From NCBI GenBank assembly GCA_003021725.1, contig PXRA01000076.1, forward strand, positions 13,490 through 77,489: 64,000 nt of DNA. The letters run 5' to 3'. Under the pieces are notes generated by a model. That model was not told the DNA's origin. It did no database searches and saw only the letters and a list, made by a program, of their open reading frames with translations. The position numbers and the translations under genes were made by a program. Each line of letters starts with the position of its first letter. The first letter of the stretch is position 1. Below, piece by piece: positions 40,240 through 49,770 of the stretch. This stretch comes from Halobacteriales archaeon QH_8_64_26. GTDB taxonomy: Archaea > Halobacteriota > Halobacteria > Halobacteriales > Halococcaceae.

Positions 40240-41481
40240 ATGAACGACACCTCCACTACGTCCCGCCGGTCGGCCGCTTCGCTTGGGTCGGTGCTCTCGG
40301 CCACTGCTCGTCCGAGATCGCTCGCAAAGCGGCTGGTCAGGGACTACGCGCGGAAGGGCTATCAGCCCCTCGCGGAGCTACTCGGGACCTATCCCTCGCC
40401 GCTGGTGATCGACCGTGAGGAACTGCAGGCGATCTGTCGGCGCGAGGGTACGCTTTCGTACTACGGGACGAGCAAGGCAGTCGAACTCACTGTTCCCCAG
40501 GTCGCCGACGGGCCGGCAGTCACGATCGCCCGACGCGCCGGCGAACACCTCGTCCCGACGCCCTTCGTCGGCGAACTACCGGGTGTCACGCTGGTCGGTC
40601 GCTACCCGTTGCCGATCTACGGTCGGCGAGTCGTGCTCGAAGCGGTCGGGCGCGAGGACGTCGCCTTGCTGAACGTGCTCTACTCGATTACGGAGGGGAG
40701 TCCCGCCTGGACGACGAGCGCTACCCGATCGATCGATCGCGCGGTGCTGTTACATAACTGCTGGTCCGGAGGCTACTTCCATTGGGTGACCGAGAACCTG
40801 ACTCGCCTCGAAGGACTCGAACGGTATCGGGAGCGTACGGGCGAGGAGCCGACGCTTCTGATCGGTCCGAACCCCTCGGGGTTCCGGACCGAGTCTCTGG
40901 AACTGCTCGGCTACGAGGAGGGCGACTGGATCGAGTGGGACGGGACCACGACGACAATCGATCGCCTCGTCGTGCCTTCGATGCGGCGGGGAACCACGCG
41001 GAGCTCCGAGACCGGCCCGATCCCCCACGAGTGGCTCCGCGACCGGCTACGGGCGGCGGCCGCCGAGCGGGTCGATTCCGATCGCTTCTCCCCGCGGGTC
41101 TATGTCTCGCGTGCGGACGCCGACCGACGGCGTATCGTGAACGAACCCGTCGTCCGGGAGCTGCTCGGGGAGTACGGCTTCGAGACCTACCGGCTCGCGG
41201 AGATGAGCGTCGCCGAGAACGTCGCGCTGTTCGCGGGCGCGGAGTGCGTCGTCGCGCCGCATGGAGCCGGACTGACCAACCTGCTGTTCGCCGAGGACGC
41301 GAGCGTCGTCGAACTCGCGCGGAGCAATTACAGTTCGACCTACTCCGTACTGGCACAGTCCGCGGGCCACGAGCACCGCTATCTCGAATGCGAACCGCGG
41401 GGCGTCGATCTGGTCGTCGACCCGGCCGCATTAGAGAGTGCCCTCGCCGATGCCCTCGCGGCAAAGCGAGTCGAGAAGTGA
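40240..41481 (+). CDS. GT61-family glycosyltransferase (DUF563)
   Basis: A 413-residue glycosyltransferase. Family signatures are HNCWSGGYFHWVTENLTRL near residue 168, PRVYVSRADADRRRIVNE near 285 and VVAPHGAGLTNLLFA near 340, where the GAGLTN loop would contact the nucleotide sugar. No signal peptide is seen, so it acts on the cytoplasmic side. GGAGGA about 12 bases before the start may be a ribosome site, and TTTTTAG lies about 40 bases before. Divergent from the ArnA-like decarboxylase, suggesting a shared surface-sugar pathway. Confidence 0.88.
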   Translation: MNDTSTTSRRSAASLGSVLSATARPRSLAKRLVRDYARKGYQPLAELLGTYPSPLVIDREELQAICRREGTLSYYGTSKAVELTVPQVADGPAVTIARRAGEHLVPTPFVGELPGVTLVGRYPLPIYGRRVVLEAVGREDVALLNVLYSITEGSPAWTTSATRSIDRAVLLHNCWSGGYFHWVTENLTRLEGLERYRERTGEEPTLLIGPNPSGFRTESLELLGYEEGDWIEWDGTTTTIDRLVVPSMRRGTTRSSETGPIPHEWLRDRLRAAAAERVDSDRFSPRVYVSRADADRRRIVNEPVVRELLGEYGFETYRLAEMSVAENVALFAGAECVVAPHGAGLTNLLFAEDASVVELARSNYSSTYSVLAQSAGHEHRYLECEPRGVDLVVDPAALESALADALAAKRVEK

Positions 41482-41526
41482 GTCCGCGAGCAACCCGAAC
41501 GCGTGGGGCCGAACCCCGCGCGTACC

Positions 41527-42786
41527 TCACTGTTCCTGGGCAGGGGCGAGGCTATCGAGGTCGACTTCCCGTTCGAGCAGGACTTCCTTCTGATCGGCGA
41601 TGGGGCGTTGTTCGCGCATGAGCTGTTTGTACTTGCTCTGTGGGGCCAGATCGCCGATCAGGACGCCGCCGACGACCTTTCCGTCCTTGAGCGCGACGCG
41701 GCGCCACTCGCTGTCGGAGTACTTCCGCTCGGCGAAGTCCTCGCCAAGGGTGGGGTGGCCGAAAGAGAGGAAGGGGAAATCGAAGTGCGTGATCGAGTAC
41801 GAAGAGACCCAGCGGAACTCCTCCAGTTCGTCGGTGCTCGCGCCCTCGCTCTCCCCGACCATCGTCTGCCCGGCGATCGATCCCTGTTGTTTCGCCGAGC
41901 CCCAGGAGCCGTTTTGAGCGTGTTCACCCAGCAGCACGTCGTAGAAGCGAGTGATGTCGCCGGCCGCATAGACGTCCTCGACACCGGTGCGCATGTACTC
42001 GTCGACGACGATGCCCTTGTCGATCTCCAGACCTACTCCACGGAGGTACTCGGTGTTGAACGTGAGCCCGATCGCGACGCCGGCGAAGTCGGCCTCGTAG
42101 GTATCGCCGTTGGGATCGATCGCGGCGGTGACGTGGTCTTCCTCGTCGGTCTCGAAGCGATCGACGCCGCTGTCGAAGACCGGCGTGACGTTCCGTTCGC
42201 GCAGCGCGTCGTGGATGATCTCCCCGCCCTCAGGCGAGAGGGCATAGCGCCACCAGCACTCCCCGCGCATGAGGTAGTGAGCGTCCAGTCCGTGGGCCGC
42301 GGAGATCGCCGCCAGGTCGATTCCGAGCAGGCCCGCGCCGACGACGACGCCGGTGTCCTCGGCTTCGGCGTGGGCTTTGATCGCGCGGGCGTCCTCGAAC
42401 GTCCAGAAGTGATGGATCCCCTCGGCGTCGGAGTTGGGCACCGGGAGTTGGGTTGGCGTCCCGCCGGTCGCGATCAGGAGCTTGTCATACGCGATCGTCC
42501 CGCCCGTGTGGGTGTGTAGCTCGTGGGTCTCGGCGTCGACGGCGGTGACGTGGGTATCGAGCTGGATGGTGATATCGCGCTCGTCGTACCACTCCTCGTC
42601 GTGGATCGAGATCGGGGCTTCGGGTAGCTTGCCTTTCGCGAACTCCTTGATGAGGATGCGATTGTAGAGCGTCTCACCCTCGTCGGTGACGACGGTGACC
42701 TCGGCGTCGGGAGCTTCCTCCCGGATCGTCTCCGCTGCGGAACTCCCCGCGATCCCGTCGCCGATGATCACGTACGATTCGGGCAT
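41527..42786 (-). CDS. NAD(P)/FAD-dependent oxidoreductase (rubredoxin/nitrite reductase-like)
   Basis: A 419-residue pyridine nucleotide-disulfide oxidoreductase-fold protein. FAD-binding GDGIAGSSAAE is at residues 9-19. The second Rossmann GVVVGAGLLGIDLA near 145 binds NAD(P). YAAGDITRFYD near 275 is the conserved FAD ATG-like box. No redox-active Cys pair is visible, so it resembles ferredoxin/rubredoxin reductases or NirB N-termini. Start MPESYVIIGDG is chosen; the open frame continues 474 bases upstream without protein character. Confidence 0.9.
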   Translation of the reverse strand: MPESYVIIGDGIAGSSAAETIREEAPDAEVTVVTDEGETLYNRILIKEFAKGKLPEAPISIHDEEWYDERDITIQLDTHVTAVDAETHELHTHTGGTIAYDKLLIATGGTPTQLPVPNSDAEGIHHFWTFEDARAIKAHAEAEDTGVVVGAGLLGIDLAAISAAHGLDAHYLMRGECWWRYALSPEGGEIIHDALRERNVTPVFDSGVDRFETDEEDHVTAAIDPNGDTYEADFAGVAIGLTFNTEYLRGVGLEIDKGIVVDEYMRTGVEDVYAAGDITRFYDVLLGEHAQNGSWGSAKQQGSIAGQTMVGESEGASTDELEEFRWVSSYSITHFDFPFLSFGHPTLGEDFAERKYSDSEWRRVALKDGKVVGGVLIGDLAPQSKYKQLMREQRPIADQKEVLLEREVDLDSLAPAQEQ

Positions 42787-42924
42787 TGCTGATCCTTCGG
42801 CGTCGGGGGTAATGGGAATTGCTATCCTCTCGGCGCTTCGCTCCATCGGTTCTACCGTCCGGCCGGTGCGTCGATCGTCCACACAGCCGGTGCGTTGATT
42901 ACCGTCGCGCCCGCACGGATAACT

Positions 42925-43548
42925 ATGAAGCTTAACCAGAACGTCCGGCACTTCGCCGCGAAGCAGGCACTCACCTTGCCGGTCGTCAGCGATCTCGTCA
43001 ACGACAAGCTCGTCGACCTCCATACCAGCGTCTTCATCGGCAAGGCCGAGGAGGCCAACCGTCAGGCCCGCCGCGAACACCTCGACGCCTTCTTCGACGC
43101 GACGATGGACACCTACGTCGCCGCGCTCGAAGCCGGCTATCCCGAGGCCGAAGCCCGCGAGATCACCCACATCCAGGCGAACTTCGATTTCTTCAATCAC
43201 GGCTGGACCGAGATGATGGAGTTCCCCGCGGACGAACTGGAGCAACACTACGAGCGCCACGCTGACTTTTTCGAACCGTACGGTATCACGATCGCCGACC
43301 CGCTCGGGTCCTTTGTCCCGCCCGGCGGCGTCCCGGAAGCCCCCTCGACTCCCGAGAAGTTAGAGGAGCCGACCCATCCCCACGCCAAGAGCGGGTTCGC
43401 CGACGACGTCTACGTCCAAGGCCCCGACGGCGAGTTGCTCGTCGGTGGCCACGACGAACCCGCCGAGGTCGATCTCGCCTCCGCGCCCGGCGTGAGCCCC
43501 GAGGACGCCGAGGGTACCGAAAGCACCGACGAAGCCGAAAGCGACTGA
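42925..43548 (+). CDS. DUF6149-like haloarchaeal protein
   Basis: A 207-residue soluble protein, mostly helical, beginning MKLNQNVRHFAAKQAL, with a Glu/Asp-rich C-terminal tail. The block HIQANFDFFNHGWTEMMEF is a recognisable conserved piece. No enzymatic residues can be assigned. It lies divergently from the FAD oxidoreductase with about 140 bases between. The DUF number is from memory. Confidence 0.72.
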   Translation: MKLNQNVRHFAAKQALTLPVVSDLVNDKLVDLHTSVFIGKAEEANRQARREHLDAFFDATMDTYVAALEAGYPEAEAREITHIQANFDFFNHGWTEMMEFPADELEQHYERHADFFEPYGITIADPLGSFVPPGGVPEAPSTPEKLEEPTHPHAKSGFADDVYVQGPDGELLVGGHDEPAEVDLASAPGVSPEDAEGTESTDEAESD

Positions 43549-43661
43549 TCGAGGCGAGTCGATCCGGCCGCTTCCGTCCGTTCGACCGACCGCTCGATCG
43601 ACCCGATCACTTCCGCCCCGATCGGCGAACGTTTAACCGAACCGGCAGTATAAAGCGGGTA

Positions 43662-46271
43662 ATGGCCGCAGCTGAGAACCCCTCCTACGTCGAGCGGCCC
43701 CTGGTGACCCCGGCGGTGATCGAACGCCGGGACTACCAACTCGATCTAGTCGAGGTCGCGAAGCGCGATCACACGCTCGTCTGTCTCCCAACGGGGCTCG
43801 GGAAGACCACTGTCAGTTTGCTCGTGACCGCCTCGCGACTCGCCGAGTTCGGGGGCACCTCCCTGCTACTGGCACCGACGAAGCCACTGGTCAATCAGCA
43901 CGCCGAGTTCTACCGGTCGGCACTACAGGTTCCCGACGAGGAAATCGTCGTCTTCACCGGGGAGGTACGCCCGGCCAGACGAGGCGACCTCTGGGAGCGT
44001 GCACGGATCGTGATCGCCACCCCCCAGGTCATCGAAAACGACCTCATCGGCGGCCGGATCTCCCTCGCCGATACTACCCATCTCACCTTCGACGAGTGCC
44101 ACCGGGCGAGTGGCGGCTACGCGTATAATTACATCGCCGAGCGCTATCACGACGACGCCGAAGAGCCCCTCGTGACGGGCATGAGCGCTTCACCTGGTGG
44201 GGATCGGGAGGCCATCGAGGCGGTCTGTGCAAATCTCGGGTTGAGCGAGGTAGCCGTGCGGACCGAGGCGGACGCCGACGTCTCGGCCCATACCCACGAG
44301 ACCGACGTCGAATGGGAGCAACTCACCCTTCCCGACGAGGTACTCGAAATCCGGGACGCGCTCAACGGGGTCATCACCGAACGGTTAGAGAAACTGAAGG
44401 AACTCGGGGTCGCGCGCTCGACCCAACCCGACCAGTCCCAGCGAGACTTGAACGCGATCCGTGCGGAGCTCCAGAAACTCATCAACAACGACCAGTCGGA
44501 GGGCTACCAGGGCATGTCGGCTCACGCCGAGGTGATGAAATTGCGAAGAGCTGTCGCCCTCGCCGAGACCCAAAGCGTCGAGTCCCTCCGACGATACTTC
44601 GAACGCCAGCGAAACGCCGCCCGCTCCTCGGGGGCCTCGAAGGCCTCCCAGCGGTTCGTCTCCGAACCACGTGTCCGAAAAGCGATCCGGCTGGCCGAGG
44701 ACTTCGACGAATTGCATCCGAAGTTCCGCCGGGTACGCATCCTACTCGCCGAAACCTTAGGCGTCGAGAACGGTGACCGGGTGATCGTCTTCACGGAATC
44801 CCGGGATACCGCCGAAACCCTGACCGAGTTCCTGGGCGAACACTTCGATACGCGGAAGTTCGTCGGCCAGGGCGACAAGGAGGGTTCGGAGGGGATGACC
44901 CAAACCGAACAACAGGAGACGCTCGATGCTTTTCGGGCCGGGGAGTTCGAGGTGCTCGTCTCGACGTCGGTCGCCGAGGAAGGTCTAGACGTCCCCGAAG
45001 TCGATCTCGTCTGTTTCTACGAGCCAGTGCCGACGGCGATCCGCTCGATCCAGCGGCGGGGGCGGACGGGCCGCCAATCGCGGGGCCGGGTCGTGGTGTT
45101 GATGGCCGAGGACACCCGCGACGAGGCGTACTTCTGGATCTCCCGCCGCCGGGAGTCGAAGATGGAGTCCCAACTGCGCACGCTCAAAGACGTCGCCGGG
45201 GAGATCAGGTCCGACCTCGGCGGACAGGGCAGTCTCGAGGAGTACGGCAATGGCGACGGCGGCGGTGCGGGAATGGCTACCGGGAGCGAGAACGACGAAG
45301 CGAACGGGACGAGCACTGAAGACACCGACGAGACGGAAGCGGCTAAAGACCAAGAACGGACGTCAAGCGCCGACGTAGAGGCGGAGACCGACGCCGAACC
45401 AGAGGACGCTCCCGTAGAGGCGACGAACGGCGGGAGTTCGAACGAAGACGTTCAGTCGGGCCTCACGACGTTCGACGGACGAGAGGCCGGATCGACGGCC
45501 GACGACTCCCCGGAGGACGCGCCGGGAGGCGAGGACACCGACGACAGTGGCGACCGCGGCGATAGCGACGAGGACGGGACGGTAGCGACCGCACACAGCG
45601 AGGGCGAGACGATAGAGATCGTCGCGGACCAGCGCGAACTCGACGCGGCGATCGCCCGCGATCTCTCGACGCGGGAGAACACGGAGGTTCGCTTGGAGAC
45701 GCTCGCGGTCGGCGATTACGTGCTCTCCGATCGGGCGGTCGTCGAGCGTAAATCCACTACCGATTTCGTCGACTCGCTATTAGGAGCGGACGATCGGTCG
45801 ATCTTCGAGCAGATCGGCGACGCGGCTCGCTTCTATGCACGGCCGGTCGTGATCCTCGAAGGCGGGGGACTCTACGAGCAGCGCAACGTCCACCCGAACG
45901 CCATCCGGGGCGCGCTCGCCTCCTTGGCTGTCGACTTCGGCGCGAGCGTTCTCAGTACTGCCGACGAGGGCGATACGGCCGATCTCCTCGAAGTCATCGC
46001 GCGCCGTGAGCAGGAGACGGAAGAACGAGAAGTGAGCGTCCACGGCGAGAAGGGTACGAAGACCCTCGCCGAACAGCAGGAGTACGTCGTCGCGTCGATC
46101 GCCGAGATCGGACCGGTCTCCGCTCGCGCGCTGCTCTCGGGACTGGGCAGCGTCGAGGCGGTCATGACCGCGGGCGAGGAGGCGTTGGTCGGAATCGAGG
46201 GGATCGGCACAGTCACCGCCGAGCGCATCACCGAGGTCACACACAGTACCTACGATCCCGACCGCGGGTGA
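43662..46271 (+). CDS. hef: Hef helicase-nuclease
   Basis: Archaeal fork-processing enzyme of the XPF/FANCM family. The N-terminal SF2 helicase has Walker A PTGLGKTTVS near residue 46, DECH in TFDECHRASG near 144, and motif VI RRGRTGRQSRG near 465. A 130-residue acidic linker (about 525-650) joins the ERCC4 nuclease domain, whose active site is VERKSTTDF near 698. Tandem helix-hairpin-helix motifs end the protein (SARALLSGLGS and VGIEGIGTVTAE). All parts for an active enzyme are present. It acts on stalled forks. Confidence 0.96.
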   Translation: MAAAENPSYVERPLVTPAVIERRDYQLDLVEVAKRDHTLVCLPTGLGKTTVSLLVTASRLAEFGGTSLLLAPTKPLVNQHAEFYRSALQVPDEEIVVFTGEVRPARRGDLWERARIVIATPQVIENDLIGGRISLADTTHLTFDECHRASGGYAYNYIAERYHDDAEEPLVTGMSASPGGDREAIEAVCANLGLSEVAVRTEADADVSAHTHETDVEWEQLTLPDEVLEIRDALNGVITERLEKLKELGVARSTQPDQSQRDLNAIRAELQKLINNDQSEGYQGMSAHAEVMKLRRAVALAETQSVESLRRYFERQRNAARSSGASKASQRFVSEPRVRKAIRLAEDFDELHPKFRRVRILLAETLGVENGDRVIVFTESRDTAETLTEFLGEHFDTRKFVGQGDKEGSEGMTQTEQQETLDAFRAGEFEVLVSTSVAEEGLDVPEVDLVCFYEPVPTAIRSIQRRGRTGRQSRGRVVVLMAEDTRDEAYFWISRRRESKMESQLRTLKDVAGEIRSDLGGQGSLEEYGNGDGGGAGMATGSENDEANGTSTEDTDETEAAKDQERTSSADVEAETDAEPEDAPVEATNGGSSNEDVQSGLTTFDGREAGSTADDSPEDAPGGEDTDDSGDRGDSDEDGTVATAHSEGETIEIVADQRELDAAIARDLSTRENTEVRLETLAVGDYVLSDRAVVERKSTTDFVDSLLGADDRSIFEQIGDAARFYARPVVILEGGGLYEQRNVHPNAIRGALASLAVDFGASVLSTADEGDTADLLEVIARREQETEEREVSVHGEKGTKTLAEQQEYVVASIAEIGPVSARALLSGLGSVEAVMTAGEEALVGIEGIGTVTAERITEVTHSTYDPDRG

Positions 46272-46436
46272 CACCGAAGCGCCGGGCAACCGGAAAGCAG
46301 TGGGCTCGTTCCTGGAGGATCGGTAGCACGATGGCGAGAACGGAACGAAGACAGCGGGAGAAACGAGCGACAGGTCCGATCGGTCCACGGGCAGAAGGCA
46401 CGAACTCGACCGATCAGCGCACTACCCATCAGTACC

Positions 46437-47384
46437 TCAGCGCGCCGGCGCGGGTTCCTCGGGGCCGTGGCGCTGGGTAGCGGTGTGTGAGAGCGGGCCT
46501 ACGGCCTCGAAGACCGCTTCGGGGTCCTTGTTCCAGACCCACTCCCAGCGCGTTCGGGCGACGAGGTAGAGCTTGCGTGTCGTGCTCAACTGCGGCGTCG
46601 CCGAGAGTACATCCAGACTACGGCTTCTGATCAGGCGGTGATGGTCGGCGTAGAGCACTGCGGCGAGCAACACGGCGAACTGACAGTCCTCCGGGAGGTA
46701 CTTGATGCCGGCGACCCCCTCGCGGTAGAGGTCCTCCGCTCGGCGGAGTTCGGTCCGTATCGCGCCGGCGATCGCCTCGTCCATCTCGAAGCGCGCGAGT
46801 TGCTCCTCGTCGACGCCGTGGTCAGCGAGCGTCGTCCGGGGCAGATAGATTCGGTCACGCTCGACGATGTCCTCCCGAACGTCCCGAACGAAGTTGGTGA
46901 GTTGGAAGGCCTCCCCGAGCGCGCCGGCATGAGGCCGGGCGATGTCGGGCTCGTCGGTGCCCATGATCGCGGTCATCATGTGGCCGACGGCCGCCGCCGA
47001 CCCGTGCATGTACGCCTCCAAGTCGGCGTAGGTCTCGTAGCGATCGGTCTCGATATCCGCAAGCATCGCGTCGACGAAGGCGTTTACCTCCGCGTCGTCG
47101 ATTCCGTGGGTCTCGCGGACCTCGGAGAACGCCGCGAGAACCGGGTCGCTCGCCTCCCGCTCACCGAGGGCTTCCTCACGGAGGCGCTCGAGTTCGGCGC
47201 GTTGGTCGGCCGGCGATCGATCACCGGGATCGTCGACGATCTCATCGGCGATCCGAAAGAAGGCATAGAGGACATAGGTAGGGTGGCGGACGCGCTCGGG
47301 GAGTAGACGTGTCGCGAAGTAGAAGGTAGTGCCGGTACGCCGGTGAATACCCTTGCTTTCGGCGAGTTGAGTGCTGTCGACCAT
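46437..47384 (-). CDS. crtB: Phytoene/squalene synthase
   Basis: Head-to-head prenyl synthase making phytoene for bacterioruberin carotenoids. Of the two Asp-rich prenyl-PP sites, the first is ADEIVDDPGD near residue 45 and the second is NFVRDVREDIVERDRIYLP near 165, both with the usual DxxxD spacing. The start MVDSTQLAESKG is chosen over an open frame 20 codons longer. The 315-residue length matches CrtB. No other carotenoid gene is in the window. Confidence 0.93.
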   Translation of the reverse strand: MVDSTQLAESKGIHRRTGTTFYFATRLLPERVRHPTYVLYAFFRIADEIVDDPGDRSPADQRAELERLREEALGEREASDPVLAAFSEVRETHGIDDAEVNAFVDAMLADIETDRYETYADLEAYMHGSAAAVGHMMTAIMGTDEPDIARPHAGALGEAFQLTNFVRDVREDIVERDRIYLPRTTLADHGVDEEQLARFEMDEAIAGAIRTELRRAEDLYREGVAGIKYLPEDCQFAVLLAAVLYADHHRLIRSRSLDVLSATPQLSTTRKLYLVARTRWEWVWNKDPEAVFEAVGPLSHTATQRHGPEEPAPAR

Positions 47385-47821
47385 ACGGTACTCAGTTACG
47401 ATCTCATACGATCGGCAGACGCTTAATCGTTTGTACCTCGGCATCCAACTGTGCTTTCGTGCTAGGTGCTTGTCATCGATCGCGTCCGTTCGGTCGCTCC
47501 GGCTTCATTGATAACTCATCCATAGTCTTTGTAGGAATTAATCCCGGTGTCCGCTCCGTCATCACGCATATCAAGCGGAGAAGCGAGCGTGGTCGTATGA
47601 TCGGGACCGGGTCGCGATGTCCGGACCGTGGCGGGCAGGTACGGTCGACGGCACCCAGTACCGGCGTGTGAACTGTGGCGAGCCCTTCGATTCGGCTGAT
47701 GTCTTCCTCCCCTTAGCGGAGCGATCGATCGGTCGATAGCGGGCGTGGCCGAGGTTGGCGGGCAATGGAGTAGGGGTGATTTCGAAATCCTTTTTCCCGG
47801 GCGTCTGTTTCCGGAAATCGA
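47385..47821 (+). other. Spacer between crtB and tRNA-Phe
   Basis: About 437 bases with no strong gene. A 40-codon frame at 47617-47739 is the only candidate. The A/T-rich GAAATCCTTTTT about 30-40 bases before the tRNA may be its promoter. Confidence 0.4.
47617..47739 (+). CDS. Doubtful 40-residue ORF with one Cys-containing turn
   Basis: Reads MSGPWRAGTVDGTQY and YRRVNCGEPFDSADVF. The NCG-E-F element resembles half of a zinc ribbon, so it may be a small zinc protein or a remnant. There is no promoter and no second Cys pair. I consider it weak. Confidence 0.2.
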   Translation: MSGPWRAGTVDGTQYRRVNCGEPFDSADVFLPLAERSIGR

Positions 47822-47895
47822 GCCGCCTTAGCTCAGACTGGGAGAGCACTCGACTGAAGATCGAGCTGTCCCCGGTTCAAATCCGGGAGGCGGCA
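47822..47895 (+). tRNA. tRNA-Phe (GAA)
   Basis: A full cloverleaf can be drawn. The acceptor stem GCCGCCT pairs with AGGCGGC, followed by discriminator A. The anticodon stem CTCGA/TCGAG holds loop CTGAAGA with anticodon GAA. The T arm is CCCGG-TTCAAAT-CCGGG. 3' CCA is not encoded and there is no intron in the anticodon loop. Confidence 0.96.
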
Positions 47896-48028
47896 TACTC
47901 GTTGCAGGTCGAACCACGATCACCGCACAGCGACGTGATTTATCAGTTAGAGAGATGAACGGAGCTTCGCAGCAAATGATCGGCTCGATTCATAAGTGCA
48001 CAAAAAGACTATCGTGGAGACAACCGAC

Positions 48029-48514
48029 TTATGTGCCGTCAAAGGGATTCTCGAAGCCGCCGCGGATGAAGTAGCGCACGAAGTTGCCATGCGTTCGGTC
48101 GCCGGGATGATCGGCTATCTGCTCGTACTGAACAGTGCCCTCCGAGTCGATCACGTAGGTTGCGGCGATCCCCGTGAGGCCGTGGCTCGTCTCCTCGGTC
48201 CCGCTGTACTGCTCGGCGACCTCGCCGTCGGGATCGGCAAGCAACTGGATGTCGAGATCGTAGCGATCGCGCATCTCGGTGAGTTTGCCGACGGGATCGG
48301 TTACGACCGGCAGAATGTCGACGTTATCGTGGAACCACAGGTCATAGGCGACCTCGCTGAAGGTCCCGAGCTGCTCGGCACAGAAGCTACACCAGTGGCC
48401 ACGATTGATCAGCACGACCGTCGGACCCTCTTCTAAGCTCTCCGAGAGGGTCACTTCCTCATTGGCGGTGCTATCGAGCGTGAAGTCGGGCGCATTGGAC
48501 TCTTCTAAGCTCAC
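48029..48514 (-). CDS. Peroxiredoxin/AhpC-TSA thioredoxin-fold protein
   Basis: A thioredoxin-fold protein of about 161 residues. LINRGHWCSFCAEQLGTF near residue 40 holds a Cys-x2-Cys at the position of the peroxidatic Cys, as in Bcp/ResA-like redoxins. PDFTLDST and TDPVGKLTEM are typical flanks. GTG 48514 is the likely start, because the TATA box at 48538-48546 lies about 28 bases before it. The longer frame begins with TTG and would put the box inside the gene. Probably reduces peroxides or protein disulfides. Confidence 0.85.
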   Translation of the reverse strand: MSLEESNAPDFTLDSTANEEVTLSESLEEGPTVVLINRGHWCSFCAEQLGTFSEVAYDLWFHDNVDILPVVTDPVGKLTEMRDRYDLDIQLLADPDGEVAEQYSGTEETSHGLTGIAATYVIDSEGTVQYEQIADHPGDRTHGNFVRYFIRGGFENPFDGT

Positions 48515-48537
48515 GCTCCCGCTCCGAGCGCGACGCA

Positions 48538-48546
48538 ACTTATACT
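48538..48546 (-). promoter_or_regulatory. TATA box of the peroxiredoxin gene
   Basis: AGTATAAGT on the minus strand, centred about 28 bases before GTG 48514. It supports a leaderless GTG start. Confidence 0.6.
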
Positions 48547-48653
48547 GTCGCGCCTGTGTCCGCGCCCGACACAGTCGCTACGTTATGACTACCCACGCTC
48601 GGCTCGACGGCTCGCGTTCGGCTGTGTCGGCTGTCGGTCCTTCCGGACGCGGT

Positions 48654-49595
48654 TCAGAGGGCCAGACGGTCAGCGACCGCTTCGAGCGCGTCGAGACCGT
48701 GAACTTCGCCCTCGATCGCCGGGATCGTCGTGAGGTCGAAGTCGGGGAACCGCTCTTCGACCTCGGCGACGCGCCGTTCGTGGGTATCGCGCTGGCGACG
48801 ACAGCGGTCGCAGCTCTCGTCGATATCGTCGAGCACGCGATTGACGACGAGGGAGTCGGCTGGGACCGAAAAGTCCGCGAGCGAGTCGAGCAGGCGGTCG
48901 GTCTCTGCGATCGCCATCGCCTTGGGAATCAACACGACCCGGAATTCAGTACAACTCGGATCGCGAAGCAGTTCGCGCACCCGCTCCATCCGCGTCTTCA
49001 CCGCCTCGAACTCGTCCCCGTCCTCCCCACTGCGGCCCATCGCGTAGGCCGCGGGGCCGAAGACCATGCTGCGTGCGGAGTCGGCCATCCGTCGGACCTG
49101 TCCGCGCACCCCCATCGCCGTCTCGATCGTCTCGCTCACCACGCTTGGCAGGTCGAGCAGCCGGAGGGTATGGCCCGTCGGTGCGGTATCGAAGATCACG
49201 TACTCGAAGCGATCACTATCGACGTACTCGACGAAGGCATCCAGCGCGGCGACCTCGTCGCTGCCGGGCGCGGCCCCCGCAGCGAACAGCGAGTCGACGT
49301 CCTCCGGATCGAGGCGGATGCCGACCTCGCGGAGTTCCTCGGACAGCGCGGCGAACAGTTGGCGGTAGCGCTCGACGCCCCTCTCGGGGTCGACCTCGGT
49401 CGCGAAAAGGTTCTCGGTGATCTCGGTGGGTTCGGTGCGGACGTCCTGCTCGAAGGAATCGGCAAGCGAGTGGGCCGGATCGGTCGAGACGACGAGGGTC
49501 TCCCGGCCCGCACGCGCGAGTTTCAATCCGGTTGCGGCTGTACAGGTGGTCTTGCCGACGCCGCCCTTACCGCCGTAGAGCACGTATTCGGTCAC
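48654..49595 (-). CDS. Get3/ArsA-family ATPase
   Basis: A 313-residue single-domain ATPase of the arsenite transport/tail-anchored protein targeting family. The deviant Walker A is GGKGGVGKTTC at residues 9-19. DPAHSLADSF (switch I) and FDTAPTGHTLRLL (switch II) follow. SCDRC near residue 260 is the CxxC by which Get3 dimers bind zinc, which favours a Get3-like role over arsenite pumping. GTG 49595 is chosen as start. No arsB or arsR is adjacent. Confidence 0.9.
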   Translation of the reverse strand: MTEYVLYGGKGGVGKTTCTAATGLKLARAGRETLVVSTDPAHSLADSFEQDVRTEPTEITENLFATEVDPERGVERYRQLFAALSEELREVGIRLDPEDVDSLFAAGAAPGSDEVAALDAFVEYVDSDRFEYVIFDTAPTGHTLRLLDLPSVVSETIETAMGVRGQVRRMADSARSMVFGPAAYAMGRSGEDGDEFEAVKTRMERVRELLRDPSCTEFRVVLIPKAMAIAETDRLLDSLADFSVPADSLVVNRVLDDIDESCDRCRRQRDTHERRVAEVEERFPDFDLTTIPAIEGEVHGLDALEAVADRLAL

Positions 49596-49770
49596 GGCGT
49601 CGCTTAGTAGGGGAGCCCCAAACCGGTTGAGGTCGGAGAACGTCGGCGGGGGGCGATCGGACGGTACCGAGTGTGTGGCGTTCGCGATCGAGTGTGACAC
49701 GCCCGGGACCGGTGGGGGAAAGACTCCCCGAGGACGGACACCGGTTAAGTTCGCGGAGCGCATAGAAAGA

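Noticed and set aside
42787..43260. Upstream extension of the FAD oxidoreductase
   Set aside because: The extension lies opposite the DUF6149-like gene. The FAD motif sits normally at the N-terminus from 42786.
47896..48028. Integration (att) repeat after tRNA-Phe
   Set aside because: I searched by eye for a second copy of the tRNA 3' end in the following kilobases and found none.
48654..49595. Arsenite efflux ATPase (arsA operon)
   Set aside because: There is no arsB, arsD or arsR nearby, and the protein has the CxxC of Get3 and a single domain.
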